DNA from: an uncultured Ignavibacteria bacterium
GTDB lineage: Bacteria > Bacteroidota > Ignavibacteria > Tepidaquicellales > Tepidaquicellaceae
Direction of reading: 5' to 3'
NCBI GenBank assembly: GCA_937974175.1
Contig: CALJIG010000035.1
Span: forward strand, 1 to 64,000
DNA length: 64,000 nt
Shown: in pieces, positions 1 through 8,874 of the stretch
Layout: every line of letters starts with the position of its first letter
Position numbering within the stretch: position 1 is the first letter of the stretch
Position numbers and translations under genes: made by a program
The notes under the pieces: generated by a model
Told to the model about the DNA's origin: nothing
The model's input: the letters and a program-made list of their open reading frames with translations, nothing else
Database searches by the model: none

Positions 1-212
1 CTCTCCGGAATAGGCTTTAAATATTCAAAATATAGTAATTAATGCTACAATTCAATTATATATTAAATTAAAGAGCATGACATTTTTTGAAGTTTGTGCT
101 ATGATTTATCTAATTTTTAATTTTGACTAATTATTATTGTTATATTATCAGATAGTGAAGGATTTTTTTTTATTCTGATAAATAGCAATTATTTAATTAA
201 TTTAAGGCTGGT
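1..212. other. AT-rich upstream region of lpxB
   Basis: I see no gene here. A 7-bp inverted repeat (TTATCAG at 145-151, CTGATAA at 175-181) encloses a T-rich stretch just before lpxB. It could be a leader structure, but no convincing promoter with good spacing was found. The region probably continues an intergenic stretch from outside the window. Confidence 0.4.
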
Positions 213-1343
213 TTGCAAACAACAGAAAAGAAAATATTCATCGTAGCCGGAGAGTCCTCAGGGGATTTTCATGCAGCTAATGTCATCAGAGAACTGAACC
301 GTATGCATCCTGCAATAATTGTGCAGGGAATCGGCGGGGCTGAACTTGAAAACGCAGGTGTAAAGCTTATACATAATTTTAAAGAAATAAATTATATAGG
401 CTTTACAAAAGTAATTATGAACCTAAAAAAAATTACCGGAGTATTAAACGATACTGTTTCAAAAATCAAAGAAATAAATCCTGATGTAGTAATTCTTGTA
501 GATTTCCCGGGGTTTAATTTAAAGCTGGCAGAGAAAATACGAGCATTTTATACGGGCAAAATAATTTATTATATCTCTCCGCAGATATGGGCATGGCATT
601 ACAGCAGGATTAAAAAAATAAAAAAGTTAATTGATAAAATGCTGGTAATTTTTCCGTTTGAAAATGAAATGTATGAGAAAGAAAATGTTGCTTCGGAATT
701 TGTAGGACATCCGTTAAATAACCGCATCAATAAATATCTGGCAGAGAACAAAAAAACTGAAAGCAGAACGAAAATAATTTCGTTAATGCCCGGCAGCCGT
801 AAAGAAGAAATCGAAAGAATTTTCCCTGTATTTATTGAAGCCGGCAATAAGTTGATTAAAGAATTCAGCTGTAAAATAAATCTAATTTGTTCGGATAATT
901 TCTCCATAGATTTTTTCAAAAAATTCAAAGGAACAGATAATTTTAATTTTATCATCAACAATTCAAGCGAAGCTTTATATAGAACAATACTTGAATCTGA
1001 TTTAGTCATAACAAAAATAGGAACGTCATCTATGGAATGCGCTCTGCTTGAAGTTCCGTTCATATCAGGATACAAAGCAGGGAAAATGAACTATCTCATA
1101 GGTAAAAATCTTGTCCGCATAAATAGTTTTGCAATGGTAAACATACTTTTAAAAAGAAATGCCGTGAAAGAATTCATTCAGGACGAAATGACTTTAGAAA
1201 ATATTTTTAATGAGTCGAAAAAGATTCTGACAGATAAAAAATATTCCGGGCAAATGAAAAATGATTTTAAAGAGATGAAAGAAATACTGACAGATAAGAA
1301 TGCCTCAAAAAATGCCGCGGAAATTATTTCATCTTATTTGTAA
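213..1343 (+). CDS. lpxB: Lipid-A-disaccharide synthase
   Basis: LpxB (GT19) joins UDP-2,3-diacylglucosamine to lipid X, making the lipid A disaccharide on the inner face of the cytoplasmic membrane. The 376 residues match the usual family length. The GESSGD motif near residue 14 and the PQIWAW segment near residue 123 are family hallmarks; GYKAG near residue 290 lies in the C-terminal nucleotide-sugar half. The start is a TTG preceded by an AAGG stretch about 6 bases upstream. It heads a plus-strand run with two further lipid A genes. Confidence 0.95.
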   Translation: MQTTEKKIFIVAGESSGDFHAANVIRELNRMHPAIIVQGIGGAELENAGVKLIHNFKEINYIGFTKVIMNLKKITGVLNDTVSKIKEINPDVVILVDFPGFNLKLAEKIRAFYTGKIIYYISPQIWAWHYSRIKKIKKLIDKMLVIFPFENEMYEKENVASEFVGHPLNNRINKYLAENKKTESRTKIISLMPGSRKEEIERIFPVFIEAGNKLIKEFSCKINLICSDNFSIDFFKKFKGTDNFNFIINNSSEALYRTILESDLVITKIGTSSMECALLEVPFISGYKAGKMNYLIGKNLVRINSFAMVNILLKRNAVKEFIQDEMTLENIFNESKKILTDKKYSGQMKNDFKEMKEILTDKNASKNAAEIISSYL

Positions 1344-1355
1344 TTCAAATTAACC

Positions 1356-1943
1356 GTGTTGAAAAGTTATTTAGAATATAAGCTCTTACCTTTTCTAATA
1401 AAAATTTTAATTGGCACTTTACAAATAAAAATTATAAATCAGAGTGCGTTAAGTAAAAAAGCAGTATTTATTTTCTGGCACTCGCAGATGCTTGCCGGCT
1501 GGAGCTTATTCAAAAATAATAAATCCTGCGCGCTGGTATCGCAAAGCAAGGATGGAGAAATCCTTTCAGCGATGTTAAAAAAATGGGATTACAAAGTCAG
1601 CCGGGGTTCAAGTTCAAAAGGCGGTAAGGAGGCATTGCGAGATTTAATTGAAGCCGGAAATAATGGTTACTCAATTGTGATTACTCCCGACGGACCGAGA
1701 GGACCTGCGAGACAAATTAAAAACGGAGCGTTAGTAATTGCAAATGAATGTAAGATACCTATTATACCTGTAAAAATAATTTATTCCTCAAAAAAAATTT
1801 TATTGAAGAGCTGGGATAAGTTTCAAATCCCCTATCCATTTTCAAAATGTAAAGTGATTTTCGGAAACGAATATTTTTACCCTGAATATTTAGATGAAGC
1901 AAAACTAACTGAGTTCAAAAATAAATTAGCATCTGAATTGTGA
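1356..1943 (+). CDS. DUF374 lysophospholipid acyltransferase-like protein
   Basis: This 195-residue protein belongs to the DUF374 branch of the lysophospholipid acyltransferase superfamily. Visible motifs are FWHSQM near residue 40, with the presumed catalytic His, and TPDGPRGP near residue 111, the typical acyltransferase block. It starts with GTG immediately followed by TTG, either of which could initiate. Its stop overlaps the GTG of lpxK by 4 bp, so the two are translationally coupled. A role in lipid A or phospholipid acylation is inferred from the neighbours; the substrate cannot be read from the sequence. Confidence 0.85.
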   Translation: MLKSYLEYKLLPFLIKILIGTLQIKIINQSALSKKAVFIFWHSQMLAGWSLFKNNKSCALVSQSKDGEILSAMLKKWDYKVSRGSSSKGGKEALRDLIEAGNNGYSIVITPDGPRGPARQIKNGALVIANECKIPIIPVKIIYSSKKILLKSWDKFQIPYPFSKCKVIFGNEYFYPEYLDEAKLTEFKNKLASEL

Positions 1944-2938
1944 AATACCTGCGGCTTTTATTATTCCCCTTTAGTATTTTATTCTGGCTGATTACCACAG
2001 TCAGGAATAAACTCTATGATTGGAAAATAATTAAGCAGATAAAATTAAAAATCCCTGTGATTTCCATCGGTAATATTAAAACAGGCGGAACGGGGAAAAC
2101 ACCATTCACAATTTATCTGGCAGAGTATTTACTCGGCGCTAAATTAAAAATTGCAATTATTTCCAGAGGATATAAAAAGAATTCCGGGACGGAAGATTAT
2201 ATTGTTGAGGGCAAAGAAAACTCCCCTTCTATAGATAAGCTTGGAGACGAACCGTATTTAATTTTCACACGACTTAAATCAATTTCAGATAATTTTATTT
2301 TAGCATCAGGAAACAGCAAATCATCACTTGCCAAAGAAGTTGCGGAGAAATATAAACCGGATATAATTATTATTGATGACGGCTTTCAGCATAGAAAACT
2401 TTACAGAGATATTGATATCGTTTTAACAGAGACACCGCAAAATATTTTAGATAATATTCTGTTGCCAGCGGGAAATCTCAGGGAAAGCAAAGCCGGCTTA
2501 GGACGCGCTGATATAGTTATAAAAAATAATAAATCGCAATTAATTGAAACGAATGATACTACATCGATAAAGTATGTAAACAAAGGTTATTACGATACTG
2601 ATAATATTAGGGTAGAACTTGATAACGCCGTGTACACTATATGCGGCATTGCAAATCCCCACTCGTTTTATTCACTTATTAATAGAGATAAATTGAATAT
2701 TTTGAGGAAGTTTGAATTTGCCGACCATTATTCATTCAAAGAAGATGAGCTTGAAAAACTTTTCACAGGGATTGATAAAGAAAAAGTAATTGTTACAACT
2801 GAAAAGGATTTTGTGAAATTAAAAAGTATGAATGAATTGTTTAACAAATATAAAATTGTTTATCTGAAAATAGATGTGCAGTTCAAAAAAGGCAAAGATA
2901 TTTTCGAAAATAAAATGAAGGACATAATTTATAAATGA
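1940..2938 (+). CDS. lpxK: Tetraacyldisaccharide 4'-kinase
   Basis: LpxK phosphorylates the 4' position of the tetraacyldisaccharide to give lipid IVA at the inner membrane. The 332-residue protein has an N-terminal hydrophobic segment (about 3-20), a P-loop GGTGKT near residue 50 and the DDGFQH motif near residue 146, all characteristic. The GTG start overlaps the upstream acyltransferase by 4 bp and its stop overlaps the next gene by ATGA. With lpxB two genes upstream it forms a compact lipid A cluster. Confidence 0.95.
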   Translation: MKYLRLLLFPFSILFWLITTVRNKLYDWKIIKQIKLKIPVISIGNIKTGGTGKTPFTIYLAEYLLGAKLKIAIISRGYKKNSGTEDYIVEGKENSPSIDKLGDEPYLIFTRLKSISDNFILASGNSKSSLAKEVAEKYKPDIIIIDDGFQHRKLYRDIDIVLTETPQNILDNILLPAGNLRESKAGLGRADIVIKNNKSQLIETNDTTSIKYVNKGYYDTDNIRVELDNAVYTICGIANPHSFYSLINRDKLNILRKFEFADHYSFKEDELEKLFTGIDKEKVIVTTEKDFVKLKSMNELFNKYKIVYLKIDVQFKKGKDIFENKMKDIIYK

Positions 2939-3618
2939 GAATAGGAATTTCTAAATCAGAATCAAAGTTTGAAAGATATCTCAACTGGCTAAATCATTTT
3001 AAAATAGAATATGAAGTGCTGGATTTTACAAACAACGAAAAAGATATAAAAAAGTTTGATGAATGTGACGGGCTTATACTTACAGGAGGAGTTGATATCT
3101 ATCCCGAGATTTTCTGCGACTGGGACACTCCGGAAACAAAAGGAACGTACGTACCTGAACGCGACGGCTTTGAAATGAATCTTCTTGAAAAAGCGTTACA
3201 GCAGAAGAAACCTATACTCGGAATCTGCCGCGGGCTTCAGCTGATAAATGTTTTTTTCAGAGGCAGCCTTATTTTTGACCTTGAAGAAATAAGAAATGTG
3301 AACCACAGAAAAATATCTGAGACAGAAGACAGACTTCACGATATCAATATTTTTGACGGCACTTTATTGAAGGAAATAATAAAAGAAGATAAAGTGCAGG
3401 TGAACAGCTCGCATCATCAGTCAGTCGACAGGCTCGGTGAAGGATTGATGACTTCAGCTAAATCACCTGACGGAGTAATTGAAGCGCTGGAATTTGCAGA
3501 TAAAAGTAATAAGAGCTTTATGATTGCAGTACAATATCACCCCGAAAGATTTTTAAACTATGATGAATCCCCTACTAAAAATTTATTGGAAAGGTTTGTA
3601 AATGAGTGCAGCAAATAA
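2935..3618 (+). CDS. Class I glutamine amidotransferase-like protein (peptidase C26 type)
   Basis: A stand-alone 227-residue class I amidotransferase fold, closest by eye to the gamma-glutamyl-GABA hydrolase (C26) family. The nucleophile is Cys98 in GICRGLQ, and the His202/Glu204 pair sits in QYHPERF. LTGGVDIYP near residue 50 matches C26 enzymes that hydrolyse gamma-glutamyl amides. It overlaps lpxK by ATGA, so it is probably cotranscribed with the lipid A genes although no metabolic link is obvious. The substrate is unknown. Confidence 0.85.
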   Translation: MRIGISKSESKFERYLNWLNHFKIEYEVLDFTNNEKDIKKFDECDGLILTGGVDIYPEIFCDWDTPETKGTYVPERDGFEMNLLEKALQQKKPILGICRGLQLINVFFRGSLIFDLEEIRNVNHRKISETEDRLHDINIFDGTLLKEIIKEDKVQVNSSHHQSVDRLGEGLMTSAKSPDGVIEALEFADKSNKSFMIAVQYHPERFLNYDESPTKNLLERFVNECSK

Positions 3619-4408
3619 ATTTGTGATAAATAATTTAATGAGAAAAACAGCGTTACTATTTTTAATTCTTCCGTTATTGTTTTTATATTCCTGCACGGCG
3701 AGCAAAAATTCATTGAATGAGAATGATTTCACAGTCGGTGAAATAATCGAATCTATAAATAAAAATTCTGAAAAATTAAAAAGCTTAAAAGGTGACGGGG
3801 TAATTTCAATAGACTCGCCTGAAATGAGCAGCTCAGGTTCGTTCACACTTAGCATCGTAAAGCCGGACAGTCTATATATAAAGCTTGAAGGTCCTTTCGG
3901 AGTAAGCATTGCTGCCATTTTACTGGAAAGGAATAATTTTACTTATTATAATATTCAGGATAACAGAGTTATTCTTGCGCCGTCTACCCCTGCGAATATA
4001 AAAGCAGTGATGAGATTAAAATTAGACTTTGATGATTTTATAAACGGATTTTCAGGCTCATACAATTTTATTGATACCAGCTCGCACAATTTTGTTTTAA
4101 GCAAAACCGAGGATAACTTAGTGCTTACTCATAAGACTTCCGATGAAACAAAAAAATATTTTCTTGACCCGGTGAAAAGATTTATAAGGCAATATATAGT
4201 TTATGATAAAGATGGAAAAGAAAAAATGGTGGTGGAGTACAATAATTATACGGAGGAAGACGGATACTATTTCCCCAATAAAATTAAGATTTCAAGAACG
4301 GCAAGCAGTGAGTATGTATTTCTGGATTATAGTTCGAAGGAACTGAACAAGGGATATTTAGGATATAAAATCAAATATCCCAAGTCAGCTAAAGTTATTC
4401 AATGGTAA
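3602..4408 (+). CDS. DUF4292 domain lipoprotein
   Basis: A 268-residue secreted lipoprotein with a hydrophobic signal and lipobox LYSC, lipidated Cys31 in this numbering. The body resembles DUF4292, an outer-membrane-associated LolB/LolA-like family of Bacteroidota. The ATG at 3602 has a GGAAAGG about 7 bases upstream and overlaps the preceding gene by 17 bp. An alternative ATG at 3638 gives a shorter, more standard signal peptide. In Bacteroidota this family often sits beside the EnvC-like gene, as it nearly does here. Confidence 0.8.
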   Translation: MSAANKFVINNLMRKTALLFLILPLLFLYSCTASKNSLNENDFTVGEIIESINKNSEKLKSLKGDGVISIDSPEMSSSGSFTLSIVKPDSLYIKLEGPFGVSIAAILLERNNFTYYNIQDNRVILAPSTPANIKAVMRLKLDFDDFINGFSGSYNFIDTSSHNFVLSKTEDNLVLTHKTSDETKKYFLDPVKRFIRQYIVYDKDGKEKMVVEYNNYTEEDGYYFPNKIKISRTASSEYVFLDYSSKELNKGYLGYKIKYPKSAKVIQW

Positions 4409-5065
4409 TTATTTTTTAAGCTCGGCTTCAAATATTTCTTTGCTGCCCGGTTTAGAAATTACATTCATCGGACGCACCCAGGTAAGTTTTCTTCCATCTT
4501 GTAAAGTTGAGTTGGAAGAAATTACATCGTAAGGGAATTCGATACTCATTGTAAATAATTTACCGTCAAACAATTTTTCATTCAAATCGGAAGTTGAAGA
4601 ATTTTCATTTACATTTTCTTCATTAGCCATTTCAAAATAAAATTTAATGACGTCACCCTGTTCTTTCATGTAAATAACAGATTTACTTTTCTCAGCTTCT
4701 GCATCATCAAGTGATAGTGCTATAGCTCGGAGATTTGTGAAAGAGTAATCTACAAGTAGATTTTTACCTGAATCAGGAGTATTAACAGATGTAATATCGT
4801 TAAGCGTAATTAAATCAGTTTGTTTAAAGTTCTTTTTTATTTCAGTTACAATCATGGAATCATTGTAAACATCAACTTTCTTCGTTGTATCCAATGCAGC
4901 TAAACCCTGCATCATTTTGAAGAATTGTGGACCAATATTGATATTCATTTTTTCCGAACCTGAACCGTCTTTATTAAGAACTATATTCCTTATCATATCT
5001 ACGCAAGAACTGAATAGAACTACAAATGGAAGTAAAATTAAAATATGTCTGTAAAATTTTTTCAT
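4409..5065 (-). CDS. Hypothetical lipoprotein
   Basis: I do not recognise the family. The start at 5065 is chosen because it gives MKKFYRH followed by a hydrophobic stretch and a lipobox FSSC; the longer frame from 5149 only adds a run antisense to the divergent gene. The body is hydrophilic with no obvious repeat. The gene stands alone on the minus strand between two plus-strand envelope genes, and its stop abuts that of the DUF4292 gene (convergent, no gap). Its 5' end nearly overlaps that of the EnvC-like gene, so the two compete for the same promoter space. Confidence 0.7.
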   Translation of the reverse strand: MKKFYRHILILLPFVVLFSSCVDMIRNIVLNKDGSGSEKMNINIGPQFFKMMQGLAALDTTKKVDVYNDSMIVTEIKKNFKQTDLITLNDITSVNTPDSGKNLLVDYSFTNLRAIALSLDDAEAEKSKSVIYMKEQGDVIKFYFEMANEENVNENSSTSDLNEKLFDGKLFTMSIEFPYDVISSNSTLQDGRKLTWVRPMNVISKPGSKEIFEAELKK

Positions 5066-5085
5066 TCCGGGGTTTATTTTTAAAT

Positions 5086-6273
5086 TTGAATAATATAGAA
5101 ACATATAAGAAAATATCATACTATAAAATTTTATTATTGAGTTTTTCAATTTTTCTTTTCTGCGGACTGGTAGATTTCGACTTCAGAACGGATAAATCGA
5201 ATCAATTGGAAATTTACAGGCAGGAGCTTGCTAAAATTGAAAAAGACATACTCGATACTAAAAGCGCAATTACGTTAAACTCAGAGCAGCTGAAAAATTA
5301 TACTACTCAGGTTTCCGCTGTTGCAGATTTGTTGAAGAAAGTCCAGCCCGATACTTTGAAAGAAGAGCGCGCATTGATTTTAATGGACGAGCAGCTCAAA
5401 AAAGTAAATGACAAGCTGTTAAAAATTAAAGCAAAGTTCGGAGCAAGAGTTATATGGCTTTATAAAAATGGTGAAAATTATGAAAGCGAGTTGCTGTTCA
5501 GCTCAAAGTCACTTAATGATTTTTATGTGCGCCTTGCATATCTCGAGAAAGCAACTAAGATCCGTAAATCAGAAATTGAAAAAATCCGTAAGGAGCAAAA
5601 AGTTCTTCAGGAAGCAAAAAGAATAATGACTATGTCTTACGGGCAAAAGATGAAAGTGATTGAAAGTAAGGCAGTAGATAAACAGACATTATTGGAGAAA
5701 AAGATACAGTTTGAAAGTAAAGTAAAGTCGTTGAAATACCGCGTTGATGAACTTGAAAGAAGAAAAGAATTTTTAAATAAAAATATTGTTTCAATTGAAA
5801 ATCAGCTGGCTGATAAAACTTTCGACAATTACGTAACACTTGACCAAACTGTAAACTACGACGGCCAGCCTGTCTCAACTTTAAAAGGAAAATTGATTAC
5901 ACCCGTACTCAGCACATACGTATTAAAAGATTTTGGTCTCGGCTTTGACGTTAACCATAGAATTTATTCCTACAATACAGGCATTGATGTATCTATTGCA
6001 AAAGGCTCTGAAGTAAAAGCAATTGCATCGGGAACAGTGGAGTCAGTTATCTTTATGCCTTTATACGGGAATGTTATTTTTATAAATCACGGTGAAGGAT
6101 TTAAATCAGTGTATTCAATTTTAGAAAATATTAAAGTGAAGCCTGGTGATATAGTAAAAGCCGGTAACGTTATAGCATATACATCTGATAACGAAAACGG
6201 ACAGTCGTTTCATTTTGAATTATGGCGTTGGAGCAGAGCGCTGGACCCGAAGCAATGGATTAAAGTGAATTGA
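5086..6273 (+). CDS. EnvC-like murein hydrolase activator, degenerate M23/LytM domain
   Basis: The architecture is an N-terminal hydrophobic segment, a long coiled coil (about residues 55-275 counted from 5026) and a C-terminal M23 domain (about 310-415), as in EnvC, a periplasmic activator of cell-division amidases. Several metallopeptidase residues are replaced. In the HxxxD motif the His is Asn317 with Asp321 kept; in HxH the first His is Ser394 with His396 kept; the His expected after Tyr363 is Ile365. That predicts a non-catalytic activator rather than a hydrolase. The frame is open from an ATG at 5026, but TTG at 5086 avoids overlapping the divergent lipoprotein; the start is uncertain. 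Confidence 0.82.
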   Translation: MNNIETYKKISYYKILLLSFSIFLFCGLVDFDFRTDKSNQLEIYRQELAKIEKDILDTKSAITLNSEQLKNYTTQVSAVADLLKKVQPDTLKEERALILMDEQLKKVNDKLLKIKAKFGARVIWLYKNGENYESELLFSSKSLNDFYVRLAYLEKATKIRKSEIEKIRKEQKVLQEAKRIMTMSYGQKMKVIESKAVDKQTLLEKKIQFESKVKSLKYRVDELERRKEFLNKNIVSIENQLADKTFDNYVTLDQTVNYDGQPVSTLKGKLITPVLSTYVLKDFGLGFDVNHRIYSYNTGIDVSIAKGSEVKAIASGTVESVIFMPLYGNVIFINHGEGFKSVYSILENIKVKPGDIVKAGNVIAYTSDNENGQSFHFELWRWSRALDPKQWIKVN

Positions 6274-6936
6274 TTGATGAACATGGAAATTGAAAATAAT
6301 AAATATACAGTTTCAATAATTCTGACTACTTATAATAGAAAAAAATATTTGCCGAGAGCAATTGATTCAATTCTGAAACAGACATATAAAAACTACGAAG
6401 TAATTATTGTAGATGATGGTAGTGAAGATGATTCTGAAAAAATAATTTTTCCTTGTTTAAAAAAATATCCTAACTTTAAATATATACGACACTCAAATAG
6501 AAAAAACCCTTTGTCTGTTAACTCAGGATTTTTACTTGCAGCCGGAAAATTTATTACACTGCTTGATTCCGATGATGAATATCAAAAAGAACATTTAAAA
6601 CTGAGAGTAGATTTTTTAAAAAAGAATCCTAAGATAGATTTACTTCACTCCCCCGCTTTGTTAATCGGAAAGGAGGAGGATATGTATCTCCCCGATGCGC
6701 GAAACAAGAAGAAATTAATTCATATTAATGACTGCATTATCGGAGCAACTTTATTCGGCAAACGAGAAGTTTTTACAAAATTAAACGGATTTAAAAATAA
6801 ATATTCAGCTGATTCAGATTTTTATAGCAGAGCAATAAAAAAAGGATTTACCGTTACAAAGTTTGATAAGCCTACATACGTATATTATAGAAATTTACCG
6901 GACAGTGTTACAAATAAAATTAAAAACATACAATGA
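6274..6936 (+). CDS. Family 2 glycosyltransferase
   Basis: A 220-residue GT-A fold family 2 glycosyltransferase. SIILTTYNR opens the nucleotide-binding domain, VDDGS follows near residue 48, and LLDSDDE near residue 93 carries the DxD metal-sugar motif. It has no membrane segments, so it is cytoplasmic and probably acts on a lipid-linked or LPS glycan. It begins right after the EnvC-like stop, at TTG or the following ATG, and overlaps ribD by ATGA. Donor and acceptor cannot be predicted. Confidence 0.88.
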   Translation: MMNMEIENNKYTVSIILTTYNRKKYLPRAIDSILKQTYKNYEVIIVDDGSEDDSEKIIFPCLKKYPNFKYIRHSNRKNPLSVNSGFLLAAGKFITLLDSDDEYQKEHLKLRVDFLKKNPKIDLLHSPALLIGKEEDMYLPDARNKKKLIHINDCIIGATLFGKREVFTKLNGFKNKYSADSDFYSRAIKKGFTVTKFDKPTYVYYRNLPDSVTNKIKNIQ

Positions 6937-7985
6937 CAGTTGATGAAAAAATAATGCTAGGATGCATTGCTCTTGCTAGAAGAGGCGCAGGATATGTTTC
7001 GCCGAATCCATTAGTCGGTTGTATAATAATAAAAGATAACGCAATTATCGGAGAAGGCTGGCATGAGAAATACGGTGAGCCGCATGCTGAAGCCAATGCT
7101 ATCGCAGATGCTAAGAAGAAAGGATTTTCAGTTGAAGGTGCTAAATTATATGTAAATCTTGAGCCCTGTTCCCATACAGGAAAACGTCCCCCTTGCGCTG
7201 ATTTATTAATAAAAGAAAAAATTGCCGAAGTTTTTATAGGAATGCAGGATCCATATAAGGAAGTTAACGGACTCGGTATAAAAAAATTAACAGATGCAGG
7301 AATAAAAGTTACGGTTGGGATTCTGGAAAATGAATGTAAAGAATTGAATAAATTTTTTATAAAATACGTAACTGAGCAGAGACCTTATGTTACATTAAAA
7401 ATTGCGCAAAGCATTGACGGCGTAATTGCTCTTTCCAATAATAAATCAAAATACATTACTAATAAAGCTTCAAGAAAATTTGTTCATCAGTTAAGGAGTG
7501 AGTACGACGCAGTACTCATAGGAAAAAATACTGCTAAATGTGATGACCCTGACTTAACAGTACGGGAAGTTGAAGGCAGACACCCGTATAGAATTGTAAT
7601 CGACAGCAAACTAAAACTATCAAATGATTTAAAGCTTTTCTCAGATGAAAACCACGCCAGAACTTTTATTATCTCAAATGAAAAAGATAAATCCGGAAAC
7701 ATCATTCATATAAAAAATAAAATCACCGTTAAGAAGATAGTAAAAAAATTATATGAGCAGAAGATTAATAGTATTTTAGTTGAGGGCGGAGCCCATGTTT
7801 TCTCACAATTTTTGGGAGAAGATTTATTTGATGATGCATATTTCTTCATTGCTCCTAAAATTCTGGGTAACGGATTACATTCCTTCGATAATTTCAAAAT
7901 TAAAAATTTAGAGAAGGCAAAGGACTTAAAATTTGAGTATCAAAAAAACTTAGATAACGATATTTTACTATATTATAAAAAATAA
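6933..7985 (+). CDS. ribD: Bifunctional riboflavin deaminase/reductase
   Basis: RibD deaminates diaminohydroxyphosphoribosylaminopyrimidine and then reduces the ribosyl side chain, the second and third steps of riboflavin synthesis. The N-terminal deaminase domain (1-145) has zinc-site residues His51 and Glu53 in HAEANA, Cys79 in EPCSH and Cys88. The C-terminal reductase domain (about 150-350) is complete, and 350 residues is typical. It overlaps the upstream glycosyltransferase and the downstream ribE by a few bases. No FMN riboswitch is visible, consistent with its being inside an operon. Confidence 0.95.
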   Translation: MTVDEKIMLGCIALARRGAGYVSPNPLVGCIIIKDNAIIGEGWHEKYGEPHAEANAIADAKKKGFSVEGAKLYVNLEPCSHTGKRPPCADLLIKEKIAEVFIGMQDPYKEVNGLGIKKLTDAGIKVTVGILENECKELNKFFIKYVTEQRPYVTLKIAQSIDGVIALSNNKSKYITNKASRKFVHQLRSEYDAVLIGKNTAKCDDPDLTVREVEGRHPYRIVIDSKLKLSNDLKLFSDENHARTFIISNEKDKSGNIIHIKNKITVKKIVKKLYEQKINSILVEGGAHVFSQFLGEDLFDDAYFFIAPKILGNGLHSFDNFKIKNLEKAKDLKFEYQKNLDNDILLYYKK

Positions 7986-8590
7986 TGTTCACAGGAATAA
8001 TACAGGATACAGGAAGAATACTTTCATCTGACACTAAGGGTGATTCAAAAAAATTCAGCGTTTATATTTCAGAAGAATTTCTTCATGGAGTAAAAACAGG
8101 TGACAGTATTTCAGTCAACGGCGCATGCATGACAGTTGAATCATATTCAAAAGATAATTTTGAGTTCACTACAATTGCAGAATCTCTCAGCAAAACAAAT
8201 CTCGGCAAATTGCAGACGGGTTCATATATCAATCTTGAAAAAAGCATGACAATGAATTCAAAGCTGGACGGACATATTGTTTCAGGACATGTCGATACTA
8301 TAGGATTAATTGATAAAGTTATTGAGAACGAAGACAGCTGGGAATTTTTTATAAAATTCTCAAATAAATTTTCCGACAATGTTATTTATAAAGGCTCGAT
8401 CGCAATTAATGGAGTAAGCCTGACAATTGCAGAAATTGTAAAAGAAGGAAATAAAAATACTACGATAAGAATTTCGATTATACCCCATACATTTAATCAT
8501 ACCAATTTTAAATTTCTGAGAGAAGGAGATATTATTAATATCGAATTTGATCTGCTCGGAAAATACGTTAAAAGAATTTTAAGAAAATAA
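7985..8590 (+). CDS. ribE: Riboflavin synthase alpha subunit
   Basis: It dismutates two molecules of 6,7-dimethyl-8-ribityllumazine into riboflavin. The 201 residues hold two lumazine-binding repeats, the first starting with the conserved MFTGII and the second near residue 98. GDSISVNGACMTV and GSIAINGVSLTI are the paired barrel motifs. Its ATG overlaps the ribD stop by one base. ribH and ribBA are not in the window, so the pathway is split across the genome. Confidence 0.95.
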   Translation: MFTGIIQDTGRILSSDTKGDSKKFSVYISEEFLHGVKTGDSISVNGACMTVESYSKDNFEFTTIAESLSKTNLGKLQTGSYINLEKSMTMNSKLDGHIVSGHVDTIGLIDKVIENEDSWEFFIKFSNKFSDNVIYKGSIAINGVSLTIAEIVKEGNKNTTIRISIIPHTFNHTNFKFLREGDIINIEFDLLGKYVKRILRK

Positions 8591-8592
8591 TA

Positions 8593-8874
8593 ATGGCAGC
8601 AGTATCGGCAAAATCTATGTTTGAGATCTACAGACAGAAAGATTTCAACAGGAAGTTTAAATTAATTATATACACTGAGCTTAATGAGCATAATAAAGAA
8701 GCAGAGATAAATAGAGCTATGGACGGTGAATCGGTATTCGATGGATTTCTGAAAGACTCAAAAAAAGAAGAAGCGAAAAAAATTTTGAAAGAAATTTTAG
8801 ATGAGATGAATAAAAAGGAAGAAGCTTTAAGTGAGGGAGAAATAAAAGAAAAGCTGGCTGAATATCTTGCTTAA
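8593..8874 (+). CDS. Small hypothetical protein, charged and helical
   Basis: A 93-residue protein rich in Lys and Glu, probably helical in its second half (EEAKKILKEILDEMNKKEE). I do not recognise a domain. It begins 2 bases after ribE and its stop codon overlaps the stop of the convergent waaF-type gene, so it ends the plus-strand operon. The tight spacing supports a real gene. There is no signal peptide or membrane segment. Confidence 0.65.
   Translation: MAAVSAKSMFEIYRQKDFNRKFKLIIYTELNEHNKEAEINRAMDGESVFDGFLKDSKKEEAKKILKEILDEMNKKEEALSEGEIKEKLAEYLA

Noticed and set aside
599..1075. 158-residue minus-strand frame within lpxB
   Set aside because: Antisense shadow of a clear lpxB gene with no domain or start signal.
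6900..6932. FMN riboswitch before ribD
   Set aside because: ribD overlaps the preceding gene, so there is no leader to hold one.
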